Shown here piece after piece: positions 7,781 to 15,248 of a DNA stretch of 52,675 nt. The position numbers and the translations under genes were made by a program. Every line of letters starts with the position of its first letter. The stretch's first letter is position 1. The notes under the pieces are model-generated. The model searched no databases and was not told the DNA's origin. It saw nothing but the letters and a program-made list of their open reading frames with translations. The stretch is taken from the NCBI GenBank assembly GCA_014860565.1, contig JACZJN010000027.1, positions 1 through 52,675 on the forward strand, read 5' to 3'. This DNA comes from Bacteroidota bacterium. Its GTDB lineage: Bacteria > Bacteroidota > Ignavibacteria > SZUA-365.

Positions 7781-8521
7781 ATGCTCACTCCCGGACAATT
7801 CTACGATGCACTTGCCGATAATTACGACAGTATGACGCAGTTCGCCACGCGGCTGCAGCGTCAGAAGGAATTACTGGCTGCCGTGCTTTCGGCAATGCCG
7901 GCTCGGACGGCTATCGACATGGGCTGCGGTACGGGAGTGCATGCCATCGCCCTTGCGCAGTTGGGCCTCGAAGTGACGGGTGTCGATATCTCCGAGGGAA
8001 TGCTCGAGAAAGCACGGACGAATGCGAACGAGTCGAACGCGCCGCTGCGTTTCGTTCGGGGGGATTTTCTCACAAGCATCGCTCCGACCCCGACCGATCT
8101 CCTGATCTGTCTCGGTAATTCCCTTCCGCACCTCGAATCCCGCGAGGCCCTCGCGGCGGTGCTCACGCATTGGCGCACCCTCTGCGCTCCAGGGGGATAC
8201 GTGCTCATCCAGCTGCTCAATTACGGCCGCGTGCTCGAACAGCGAGAGCGCATCGTGAACATCCGACGCAGTGGAGTTGAATCCATCATCCGATTCTACG
8301 ATTTTCTCGACGACGCCCTGCAGTTCAACATCCTGTCGATCCGGGAAACGGGGGGTGTCATCACGCATACCCTTCAGTCCACCCGGCTCTCCCCCTTCGT
8401 TGAAACAGATATCCTTTCCGCAGCGGAATCCGCGGGATTTTCTGATGTACGCATTTACGGCTCCCTCGCATTCACTTCACTGACGAACGAAAGCGCGGAT
8501 CTCGTCGCCGTGCTCAGGTAG
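7781..8521 (+). CDS. Class I SAM-dependent methyltransferase
   Basis: The 246-aa cytoplasmic protein carries a clear Rossmann-type SAM-binding fold. Motif I is AIDMGCGTGVHAIALAQLG (about residues 45-63), followed by an acidic ribose-binding loop, GVDISEGMLEKAR. Motif IV is LLICLGNSLPHL and the post-motif LCAPGGYVLIQLLNYGRV follows. The LGNSLPHL type of loop is common in small-molecule or glycine/sarcosine-like methyltransferases, but the substrate cannot be read from sequence. It is divergent from the amidase gene, with only ~48 bp between the starts, so their promoters must overlap. A REP-like repeat array follows the stop codon. Confidence 0.85.
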   Translation: MLTPGQFYDALADNYDSMTQFATRLQRQKELLAAVLSAMPARTAIDMGCGTGVHAIALAQLGLEVTGVDISEGMLEKARTNANESNAPLRFVRGDFLTSIAPTPTDLLICLGNSLPHLESREALAAVLTHWRTLCAPGGYVLIQLLNYGRVLEQRERIVNIRRSGVESIIRFYDFLDDALQFNILSIRETGGVITHTLQSTRLSPFVETDILSAAESAGFSDVRIYGSLAFTSLTNESADLVAVLR

Positions 8522-8530
8522 AAGGGGGGG

Positions 8531-8719
8531 GCCCCGCGCACCGACCCCAGGGCTGAAGCCCTGGGCTGCAACAGGTCGCGCTTTCAGCGCGGGAGGGGAG
8601 AAATCGGGCCCCGCGCACCGACCCCAGGGCTGAAGCCCTGGGCTGCAACAGGTCGCGCTTTCAGCGCGGCAGGGGAGAAATCGAGGCCCGCGCACCGACC
8701 CCAGGGCTGAAGCCCTGGG
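8531..8719. repeat. REP-like direct repeat, 77-bp period, two full copies plus a partial third
   Basis: Copies start at 8531, 8608 and 8685. Each contains the palindrome ccagggctgaagccctgg and, in the full copies, a second palindrome gcgctttcagcgc. The copies are almost identical. Such GGGCTGAAGCCC-centred palindromes are widespread intergenic repeats in many phyla (general knowledge), resembling REP/BIME units served by RAYT transposases. The array lies between the convergent 3' ends of a methyltransferase gene and a membrane hydrolase gene. Confidence 0.9.
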
Positions 8720-8744
8720 AGATGACGTACCACCCCTTCGGGGC

Positions 8745-8768
8745 TGCCTCCTGCCTCCTGCTTCCTGC
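8745..8768. repeat. Short TCCTGCY heptamer tract
   Basis: About three copies of tcctgc(c/t) lie directly downstream of the REP-like array and run to the stop codon of the minus-strand gene. The same heptamer forms a longer tract at 15166-15207, also just after a palindromic repeat. Confidence 0.7.
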
Positions 8769-9841
8769 TACTTCCCCACGGCCGGAGTCTTGCGCTCCAA
8801 TCCCTTCAGCCGCTTCCAGAGCGCATCGATGATTGCACCCGCGCCGGAGAGGCGGAAGTCGGCCTGCCGGATGGTGAGTTGGTCAGGTCCTTCGGTCGCA
8901 CCGGTCTCAACGAAGCGAAAGCTGAAAAAGTACGCGAGATTCAGCGGATTGTTGAGTCCGAAATCTCGCTCCGGACTGGTGGTATCGTACTCACCGAAGC
9001 GCAGATCGTTGAATTGCAGGCCCTGCTCGTCCTTGGACACGCTGTACCAGCCGTCGGAGAACCATTTCAGCGTCTCAACCGCACGCTGATCCTTGATCGC
9101 TTCGAGCAACTGGCCATTGCGGGGCACATACCAGAATGAAACTTCATGCTGTTCATCGAAGACGGACCGGTATCCGATGAAGTAACCGTCCGCTGTTTCC
9201 GCGACGCAGCGCCAGAGCATGGTGTTGAAAGGCGTGGCCGAGGTGGTCACCCGCTGCGCCGGAATGTGCTGCCGCTCGATCTCACGTTCGAAAGAGGTCA
9301 GCGTGCTGAATTTGAGCAGCAGCGCGACCAGCACGTACGCGCTGGAGAGCGTCAGACCGATGGCGTTGCGAAAGAGTTTGGCCCGTGTTTCACCGGGCAG
9401 CAGCGAGAGCAGAAGGAATATCAGGAGCGGAAGCGTATACAGCGGGTCGATGATGAAGAGCGTGTTGAAGGAAAACGCGTGATCCGAAAACGGCGCGAGA
9501 ACCTGCGTCCCGTATGTCGTGAACAGGTCGATGAGCATATGTGTCCCGAGCGCCAGCAACGCGAAGATCGTGGTTTTCTCGAACGTGATCTGGCCCGAAT
9601 GCACGCGTGCGATCAGCCAGCCGAGCAGAAGGGAGGCGATAACGGCGAACAGGATGCCGTGCGTGACGCTGCGATGCCAGGTCAGCTGCGTGACCGGATC
9701 AAACAGAGGATTGACGAGCATGTCGAGGTCCGGCAGCACCCCTCCGAGCACACCCCAGAGCACGGCCTTGTTGCCGATATCGCGGTGCATCGTGGCCTGT
9801 CCGACCGCGGCTCCCAATACGGCTTGCGTGAAATAATCCAT
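8768..9841 (-). CDS. YdjM/DUF457-type membrane-bound metal-dependent hydrolase
   Basis: The protein has 357 aa. The N-terminal ~190 residues carry the YdjM (DUF457) pattern: MDYFTQAVLGAAVG, a GGVLPDLDML acidic motif, WHRSVTHGILF and HMLIDLFTTYGT, with about five membrane helices. The His/Asp residues in these motifs probably bind a metal. The C-terminal ~150 residues are soluble and contain a YFIGYRSVF...VSFWYVPRNG beta region; this extension is common in the longer family members. The substrate is unknown, though phospholipid-like targets have been proposed for the family. It lies 15 bp downstream of the GH76-like gene and is likely co-transcribed with it. Confidence 0.8.
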   Translation of the reverse strand: MDYFTQAVLGAAVGQATMHRDIGNKAVLWGVLGGVLPDLDMLVNPLFDPVTQLTWHRSVTHGILFAVIASLLLGWLIARVHSGQITFEKTTIFALLALGTHMLIDLFTTYGTQVLAPFSDHAFSFNTLFIIDPLYTLPLLIFLLLSLLPGETRAKLFRNAIGLTLSSAYVLVALLLKFSTLTSFEREIERQHIPAQRVTTSATPFNTMLWRCVAETADGYFIGYRSVFDEQHEVSFWYVPRNGQLLEAIKDQRAVETLKWFSDGWYSVSKDEQGLQFNDLRFGEYDTTSPERDFGLNNPLNLAYFFSFRFVETGATEGPDQLTIRQADFRLSGAGAIIDALWKRLKGLERKTPAVGK

Positions 9842-9856
9842 GGGACGCGCCTCGAC

Positions 9857-11086
9857 TTACTTCCCGTCCGGCGGGAGAAAATTATGCACGACATAGGCGA
9901 AGACGCCGAAAGCGCGCACAGCCTGCGACTGCGGATGTACGGTGCCGACTTCATCCACGCCGTAGCCGTCCTCCCCGCCGTTCGGATTCCATCCGTTGCG
10001 TATGCCGTGATCGGATGTGCGGTGCAGGGTGACTTTCGCCCGGCCGTAATGGTTGGTCCACACATGCTCGAGCATGCGATCGACTTTCATGGGGATGTCG
10101 GGCAGTTCGTCTGGCGCAAGCATGTAGGCATCGAGCGCGAAATGTACAAACGCCCCGTTCCCGTCCATGTGAATCTGGTAGAAATCCTTGGCGTCGATCC
10201 AGCCGTTCGCGGGATCCATGACACGTTTCGCAGTGGCCACGACGATGTCGCGGTATTTCGGATCCTTCGTCACGCGGTACATCGCCGCGCCGATGCTACA
10301 ATACGACATGCCTTCCCACGGCAGCTGCTTTCCGAAAGCCGCGGGTCCCCGCGCGCCTTCCCATCGCCCGTCGCCCTTGTAGAGCGTCTGCTCAATGCCG
10401 GGCGTTTTCCCGTCCCCGTTCCATACTTTCAGTGCGTCGTCGAGATATTCCTTCTTGCCGGTCGCTTCGTAGAGGCGGCAGGCGACGTTCACCATCTGGT
10501 TCATATTGCTGTTGGTGAAAATCTGATCGCGCACCTCGGATTGAGGCGGCCAGTTGTACCAGCTCCAGTATCCCTCATGATTCGAAAGCCGCCCCTGCAT
10601 TTTCGCTTCCACGTAGCGCAGTTCCGCGCTCTCAACAAGCTCCTTCCGTGTGCGGCCGGTGAAATCCCACCAGTACAGCTCCGCCAGGGCGGCCCAGGCG
10701 CGGTCGTCGACCCAGGTTCCGTTGAAGAGATCCTTCATCGGATGCAGGACGGTATGAAAGCGCAACAGGCTGCTGTCGCGCGTGACCGCGAAAATGTGCG
10801 CGTCGCCGATCGCTCCGTTGGCACCTTCCCAGCCGGCGGTGTATACCTTGTGAAAGAGTTCATCGATCATGTACGCGCGCTGCAGCCATTTTCCTTCCGG
10901 TTGATATGACGCGGTCGGATCGCCGTCGCGCACATCGTTTCTCCCGTTGCCCCAGATCCAGTTGAAGCCGCCGACGGCATAAACGATGGAGAGAGCGAAG
11001 AGCACCCCGCCTGCGATGAGCACGATCGCGCTGATGCTGTTGGATCCTTTGTCCGCGGAATGCGCGGCGTTGCGTTTCTTGGTCAT
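9857..11086 (-). CDS. Membrane-anchored GH76-like glycoside hydrolase (alpha-1,6-mannanase type)
   Basis: The 409-aa protein has one N-terminal transmembrane helix (about residues 20-42), after which the chain should lie outside the inner membrane. The rest forms an alpha-helical (six-hairpin) glycosidase: GTWVDDRAWAALAELY (about residue 125) contains the paired Asp residues used as catalytic residues in GH76 endo-alpha-1,6-mannanases. NSNMNQMVNVACRLYEATG and LPWEGMSYCSIGAAMYRVT are further barrel helices. The substrate is inferred only from family similarity. A bacterial polysaccharide such as a capsule or lipopolysaccharide is possible, as is yeast-type mannan. It heads a two-gene unit with the YdjM-like hydrolase. 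Confidence 0.7.
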   Translation of the reverse strand: MTKKRNAAHSADKGSNSISAIVLIAGGVLFALSIVYAVGGFNWIWGNGRNDVRDGDPTASYQPEGKWLQRAYMIDELFHKVYTAGWEGANGAIGDAHIFAVTRDSSLLRFHTVLHPMKDLFNGTWVDDRAWAALAELYWWDFTGRTRKELVESAELRYVEAKMQGRLSNHEGYWSWYNWPPQSEVRDQIFTNSNMNQMVNVACRLYEATGKKEYLDDALKVWNGDGKTPGIEQTLYKGDGRWEGARGPAAFGKQLPWEGMSYCSIGAAMYRVTKDPKYRDIVVATAKRVMDPANGWIDAKDFYQIHMDGNGAFVHFALDAYMLAPDELPDIPMKVDRMLEHVWTNHYGRAKVTLHRTSDHGIRNGWNPNGGEDGYGVDEVGTVHPQSQAVRAFGVFAYVVHNFLPPDGK

Positions 11087-11188
11087 GCCATTGTCGTACT
11101 GAGTTCGCGAGATTGCTTAAATATCAGGAATATTCGCGACATTTGCCTATCTTCATCATTCGTAATTTCCAACGACCATGCATTGCCC

Positions 11189-11869
11189 ATGAGGATACGG
11201 AATACGGGATTCGTGCTTTCTCTGCTGCTGCTTCTGCCGGCCTGCCTTCCTGCGCAGGTTGCCGTCGGCTATGCGCAGACGGGCATCGCCTCGTATTACG
11301 GCCGCAAGTTCCATGGGAGAAAGACATCCAGCGGCGAGGTCTTCAACATGTGGGCGATGACTGCCGCGCACAAGACCATTCCGCTGAACGCCAAGGTTCG
11401 CGTGACGAACCTCTCCAACGGTAAAAGCGTGGTTGTGCGCGTCAACGATCACGGACCACACGCAAAAGGCCGCATCATCGATCTTTCACGCGCCGCCGCG
11501 GCACAGATTGGAATGATCGAAAAAGGCACGGCACGGGTCAAGGTGGAAGTGGTTACCCTCGACGATCGCCCCGATGAGGAGAAGGATCGCGGGAACACCG
11601 AATTTTTCGCCGTCAACGTCCAGCGCGCAGATCTTGCAGGCTACGCGATTCAGATCGCTTCGTTCGAGCAGATGAGCAACATGATTCACCACCTCGACCG
11701 CCTCAAGGCCGCGGGCATTGAAAACGCCTACGTCCAGATGGCGACGGTCTCCGGCAAACTCGTGCACCGCATCGTCGTGGGTGACTACGAAACCGAGGCC
11801 GCGGCGGAGTGGAAGCTGAAAACCCTGCGGGAACAGGGCTTCAACGGTTTCATACTCCGCATCCCCTAG
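11189..11869 (+). CDS. rlpA: Septal ring lytic transglycosylase RlpA family protein with SPOR domain
   Basis: ATG 11189 (226 aa) starts a signal peptide with a lipobox-like LLPAC; the in-frame upstream extension has no signal and overlaps the divergent gene. The double-psi beta-barrel follows: GIASYYGRKFHGRKTSSGE, FNMWAMTAAHKTIPLNAKVRV and VRVNDHGPHAKGRIIDLS, with the acidic and His residues needed for transglycosylase activity in RlpA. The C-terminal ~75 residues (YAIQIASFEQMSNM...RIVVGDYETEAAA) form a SPOR domain that binds denuded glycan at division sites. The protein is predicted to cleave peptidoglycan strands lacking stem peptides, which fits with the amidase and SpoIID-like genes elsewhere in the window. 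Confidence 0.9.
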   Translation: MRIRNTGFVLSLLLLLPACLPAQVAVGYAQTGIASYYGRKFHGRKTSSGEVFNMWAMTAAHKTIPLNAKVRVTNLSNGKSVVVRVNDHGPHAKGRIIDLSRAAAAQIGMIEKGTARVKVEVVTLDDRPDEEKDRGNTEFFAVNVQRADLAGYAIQIASFEQMSNMIHHLDRLKAAGIENAYVQMATVSGKLVHRIVVGDYETEAAAEWKLKTLREQGFNGFILRIP

Positions 11870-11951
11870 CTTTCAACCCCGGCCGCCCGTTTCGGCCTTT
11901 CGCGGTATCGCGGGCGAACCGTATTTTTCAGGAAATCGTATCATTCACACG

Positions 11952-12839
11952 ATGAACATCATGCACCGTTCTTTCTCCCGTTGCTTTTCCACATTCGTCG
12001 CCCTCGCCTGTCTCCTCCCCGTTGTCCTGCCAGCACCCGCCGCGGCGCAGTCGCTGCTCTGGAAGATCGAGGGCAAGGGCCTGACGGCGCCGTCGTATCT
12101 GTACGGGACGATCCACGCCATCTGCCCTGATGATATGCAGATCACGGACGCGATAACCGACGCCATAGGCAATACGGCACGCGTGGCGCTTGAACTCGAT
12201 CTCGACGACCCCCGCCTGGTGGTGGAGATGGGACATTTTTCCTTCATGCCGGATGACAGTACGCTCAATGACCTGTTCACCAAGGATGAATTCACTTTCC
12301 TCGAAAACTGGTTCCGCGATTCGGTGGGGATGTCGATTACGCCGATGAACAATATCCGGCCGCTGTTCCTCTTCGGACTCCTGATCGGGAAGACGCTGAA
12401 CTGCACGCCGAAATCCTACGAGGAGGTCTTCATGGCCATGGCGCGGCAGCAGGGAAAGGAAACCATCGGCATCGAGACGCCGCAGGAACAGCTCGCCGCC
12501 TTCGGCGCGATTCCCCTGCGCGAGCAGGCCACGATGGTTCTCGACATGCTGACGCATATGGACAGCACCCGCGCGGCATTTCGTGTCCTGACGGAGCTGT
12601 ATAAGAAACAGGATCTCGACGCACTCTATCGCTTCATGCTCGATTCAGGCATAGAATACGGTCGCTACGATGCGGCCCTTCTGACGACACGCAACAAGGC
12701 GTGGATTCCGCGCATCCTGGAAATCGCGTCGGAGAAACCCACATTTATCGCGGTGGGTGCCGGACATTTCGCGGGGGAATACGGGATTCTCAACCTGCTG
12801 AAGAAAGAGGGCCTCCGGGTCACCCCGGTGAAAAATTGA
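11952..12839 (+). CDS. TraB/GumN (PrgY-like) family protein, exported
   Basis: The 295-aa protein has a signal peptide ending at PAAAQS (about residue 33). The TraB fold is seen from YLYGTIHAICPDD (residues ~50-62), through ALELDLDDPRL and LFGLLIGKTLNC, to FIAVGAGHFAGEYGILNLLKKEG near the end; the GTIH and GxGH motifs are the probable metal-binding sites of the family. Family members are putative erythromycin-esterase/EreA- or Tiki-like metalloproteases; substrate here is unknown. A terminator hairpin follows within 25 bp, so it is the last gene of its transcript. Confidence 0.85.
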   Translation: MNIMHRSFSRCFSTFVALACLLPVVLPAPAAAQSLLWKIEGKGLTAPSYLYGTIHAICPDDMQITDAITDAIGNTARVALELDLDDPRLVVEMGHFSFMPDDSTLNDLFTKDEFTFLENWFRDSVGMSITPMNNIRPLFLFGLLIGKTLNCTPKSYEEVFMAMARQQGKETIGIETPQEQLAAFGAIPLREQATMVLDMLTHMDSTRAAFRVLTELYKKQDLDALYRFMLDSGIEYGRYDAALLTTRNKAWIPRILEIASEKPTFIAVGAGHFAGEYGILNLLKKEGLRVTPVKN

Positions 12840-12861
12840 ACGCGATCTTTTTATCTTGATC

Positions 12862-12887
12862 AAGTGAGGATTTTTCCTCACTTTTTC
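12862..12887 (+). terminator. Rho-independent terminator
   Basis: The stem aagtgagg (12862-12869) pairs with cctcactt (12876-12883) and is followed by a T run. It ends the TraB/GumN gene before the Omp28-like gene. Confidence 0.75.
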
Positions 12888-12948
12888 TCTTGACTGATCT
12901 GATCCTCCAGACATTCCCATTTTCATTCGCATAATAGAAGGACTTCCC

Positions 12949-15018
12949 ATGAAGCGTGTTGTACTTTTTGCACTCGCATTCGGTGTTCTGTTCTCGCTGC
13001 AGGACCTGCACGCCCAGGCGCGCAAAATCGTGCTCTTCGAGCATTTCACGAATGCGAGCTGCGGTCCCTGTGCATCGCAGAACCCTGTATTCGAACAGAA
13101 TATCCGCGACAAGAACAAGGGGAATTACATCCACGTCGCGTATCACACGGTCTGGCCTGGACGCGACCCCATGAACGCGTACAACAAGGATGATGTCGCC
13201 GCGCGCGTCACCTATTACAATGTGACCGGCGTTCCCGATATGGTGATGCTCGGAAACCAGTACAACGGCGGACCCTCGGGCGTATCGCAGGAAATTCTCG
13301 ACCGCGCGTCGGCACAGTCTTCTCCTCTCCGCATCCGCGTTCAGGAAAGTTCCAACGGCACCCAGCGCACGGTGCATGCAACGCTGACCAGCGCAGGCGT
13401 CGTGCCGAGCGCCGGGCTCCGCGTGCGCGCGCTGACAATTGAAAGTGACATCAGCTTTGCGACCGCACCCGGCAGCAACGGAGAAAAGGAATTTCCGAAC
13501 GTGTTCCGACGCTTCCTCAATACGCCGAACGGCGAGGACTTTGCCCCCGCGGCCCTCGGAGAATCGGTCGACTTGTACTGGACCTACGACCTCGAGCCCG
13601 CTGAGTGGGACACCACAAAAATATATGCGGTCGTCTTTGTGCAACTCGAAAGTACCAAGGAAGTCATCAATGCAGGAGCACGCTTCCTGCCAGATGTCGA
13701 ACTCGTTGCCGAAGACGATCAGTTCAAGAAAGGCATGCCGCAGCAGCAAACCTCGTTCAGCGGCCGCATCATCAATTTCGGCGAGGCGGAGGCGCATGTG
13801 CGTCTCGCCTTGACGTCGGCACAACCGAATGACTGGACCGCGGAATACACGGTCGACGGCACGGTCGCCAGCGGCGCGACCGATGTCACCGTGCCTGCCA
13901 ACGGCAGCATTCCCGTCGCGGTGAACTACAGCGTCGGCGGTACCGCCGGCATCGCCGAGGGCATGCTCGGAATGGCGTCCCTCGATGATGCGGAACTCAC
14001 GTCACAGTATTTCGGCACGGGCGTCATTTCCAACGTCACCGATCTCGTCGTGAACAACGACAACAGCTGGGGCAGCGACGACGGCACCAAGTCGTCGGAC
14101 TTCCAGGAAGCCTACCTCGCCGGCATAACGCTGGCGGGCAGCAGCACGCACGCCGTGACCGCGCTCAGCACGTTCATGCGCGCCTTCAATGCAAAGATGC
14201 TGGATGATGTCGATCATATCTACTACAATGCCGGCTGGGCTTTCCCCGCATTGCCGGACGATTTCAGCCGCGCGATGATCGGCTTCCTCGGCGAAGGCGG
14301 CAACCTGCTCGTCGCCGGACAGGACGTGGGCTGGGATGTCACCGATCCGAATGGGCACGGGACCTCTACCGCGCGCGCATTCTATCGCACCTACCTGTTC
14401 GCCAACTACACGGCCGACGGCGGTCCGACCAACGCGGCATTAACGTTCATGGCGGAAGACCTGCTGTTCGGCGGCGTCGCGAAATCCGCGCTCGTCAACG
14501 TGTACGGCAGCAATACGCAAGGGACGCCGTATTTCTATCCCGATCAGATCCGTCCTTCCCCCGATGGTGTGAGTGTTTCATATTATAACGACGATCCCAC
14601 CCTGATCTCGGGCATCCGCGGCGCGAAGAACAACTACAAGACGGTGTACTTCGGGTTCGGACTCGAGCAGGTCAGTGATGAAAGCGTACGCAACGAGATC
14701 ATGAAGTTGACCTGGCAGTGGTTCCACGGCATCATCACTGCGGTCGAATTCGACGCCGCGGTGGCCTCGCTGAGCATAGGACAGAACTATCCGAATCCCG
14801 TCTCCATGGAGACCGTGATCCCGATCACACCCGCCGCACGAGAACGTACTCTGCGCGTGTACGACATCACCGGCCGCCTCGTCATGACGCACAGCGTCGC
14901 TCCTGCCGCATCCCGGCTGCAGCTGAGCACCGCCGCACTGCATCCGGGCATGTATTTCTACCAGCTTTTTGACGGCACCGCACTCGTCGGCAGCCGGACG
15001 ATGCAGGTATTGCGGTAA
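12949..15018 (+). CDS. Omp28-related outer-membrane protein with type IX sorting domain
   Basis: The 689-aa protein has a signal peptide (to DLHAQA, about residue 24). An Omp28/thioredoxin-like domain follows, starting IVLFEHFTNASCGPCASQN (residues ~28-46), whose CGPC pair lies where thioredoxins have CxxC, and VTGVPDMVMLGN (~residue 92) as the cis-Pro-like region. The middle holds beta-rich domains with a probable ADP-ribose/DUF-like glycosyl-type fold around residues 365-575. The C-terminus carries SIGQNYPNPVSMETVI...VYDITGRLV...GMYFYQL, a Por secretion (T9SS) sorting domain, so it is expected to cross the outer membrane and be attached at the surface. SD aagga lies upstream of ATG 12949. 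Function beyond secretion is unclear. Confidence 0.85.
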   Translation: MKRVVLFALAFGVLFSLQDLHAQARKIVLFEHFTNASCGPCASQNPVFEQNIRDKNKGNYIHVAYHTVWPGRDPMNAYNKDDVAARVTYYNVTGVPDMVMLGNQYNGGPSGVSQEILDRASAQSSPLRIRVQESSNGTQRTVHATLTSAGVVPSAGLRVRALTIESDISFATAPGSNGEKEFPNVFRRFLNTPNGEDFAPAALGESVDLYWTYDLEPAEWDTTKIYAVVFVQLESTKEVINAGARFLPDVELVAEDDQFKKGMPQQQTSFSGRIINFGEAEAHVRLALTSAQPNDWTAEYTVDGTVASGATDVTVPANGSIPVAVNYSVGGTAGIAEGMLGMASLDDAELTSQYFGTGVISNVTDLVVNNDNSWGSDDGTKSSDFQEAYLAGITLAGSSTHAVTALSTFMRAFNAKMLDDVDHIYYNAGWAFPALPDDFSRAMIGFLGEGGNLLVAGQDVGWDVTDPNGHGTSTARAFYRTYLFANYTADGGPTNAALTFMAEDLLFGGVAKSALVNVYGSNTQGTPYFYPDQIRPSPDGVSVSYYNDDPTLISGIRGAKNNYKTVYFGFGLEQVSDESVRNEIMKLTWQWFHGIITAVEFDAAVASLSIGQNYPNPVSMETVIPITPAARERTLRVYDITGRLVMTHSVAPAASRLQLSTAALHPGMYFYQLFDGTALVGSRTMQVLR

Positions 15019-15051
15019 CACACATTGCCCGCACTTTCCGACGTTTCGATG

Positions 15052-15081
15052 TTCCGTTATTCCGTTATTCCGTTATTCCGT
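15052..15081. repeat. 8-bp tandem repeat (ttccgtta), about 3.75 copies
   Basis: Copies start at 15052, 15060, 15068 and 15076, with an exact 8-bp period. The tract directly precedes a long perfect palindrome. Confidence 0.9.
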
Positions 15082-15083
15082 TG

Positions 15084-15113
15084 TGTAGGGGCGCAGCATG
15101 CTGCGCCCCTACA
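15084..15113. repeat. Perfect 30-bp palindrome (REP-like)
   Basis: The 30 bases are self-complementary with no mismatch, centred at 15098/15099 on gcagcatgctgc, with outer arms tgtagggg/ccccta ca. Similar GTAGGGGCG...CGCCCCTAC palindromes are common dispersed intergenic elements in bacteria (general knowledge). The tract can form a cruciform or an RNA hairpin between the Omp28-like and Fe-S oxidoreductase genes. Confidence 0.9.
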
Positions 15114-15165
15114 ATGTTATCACGTGGGGGCGATGGCACCATGCGGACGAACCTGGGGCTCATCC

Positions 15166-15207
15166 TCCTGCCTCCTGCTTCCTGCCTCCTGCTTCCTGCC
15201 TCCTGCC
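15166..15207. repeat. TCCTGCY heptamer repeat, six copies
   Basis: Copies start at 15166, 15173, 15180, 15187, 15194 and 15201, mostly alternating tcctgcc and tcctgct, i.e. an underlying 14-bp period. The same tract type occurs at 8745-8768 next to the other REP-like element. Confidence 0.9.
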
Positions 15208-15248
15208 CGCATTGTGAATCCCGCCCTCAATCCGTAAGTTTAAGGACG

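Noticed and set aside
8477-8695. Minus-strand open frame in the REP region
   Set aside because: It is a translation of the 77-bp direct repeats, giving a periodic peptide, and has no independent coding evidence.
9146-10909. Long plus-strand open frame (587 codons)
   Set aside because: It runs antisense through the YdjM-like and GH76-like genes, whose minus-strand products have clear family motifs; the plus product has no recognisable domain and is rich in His/Arg/Glu, typical of GC-rich shadow frames.
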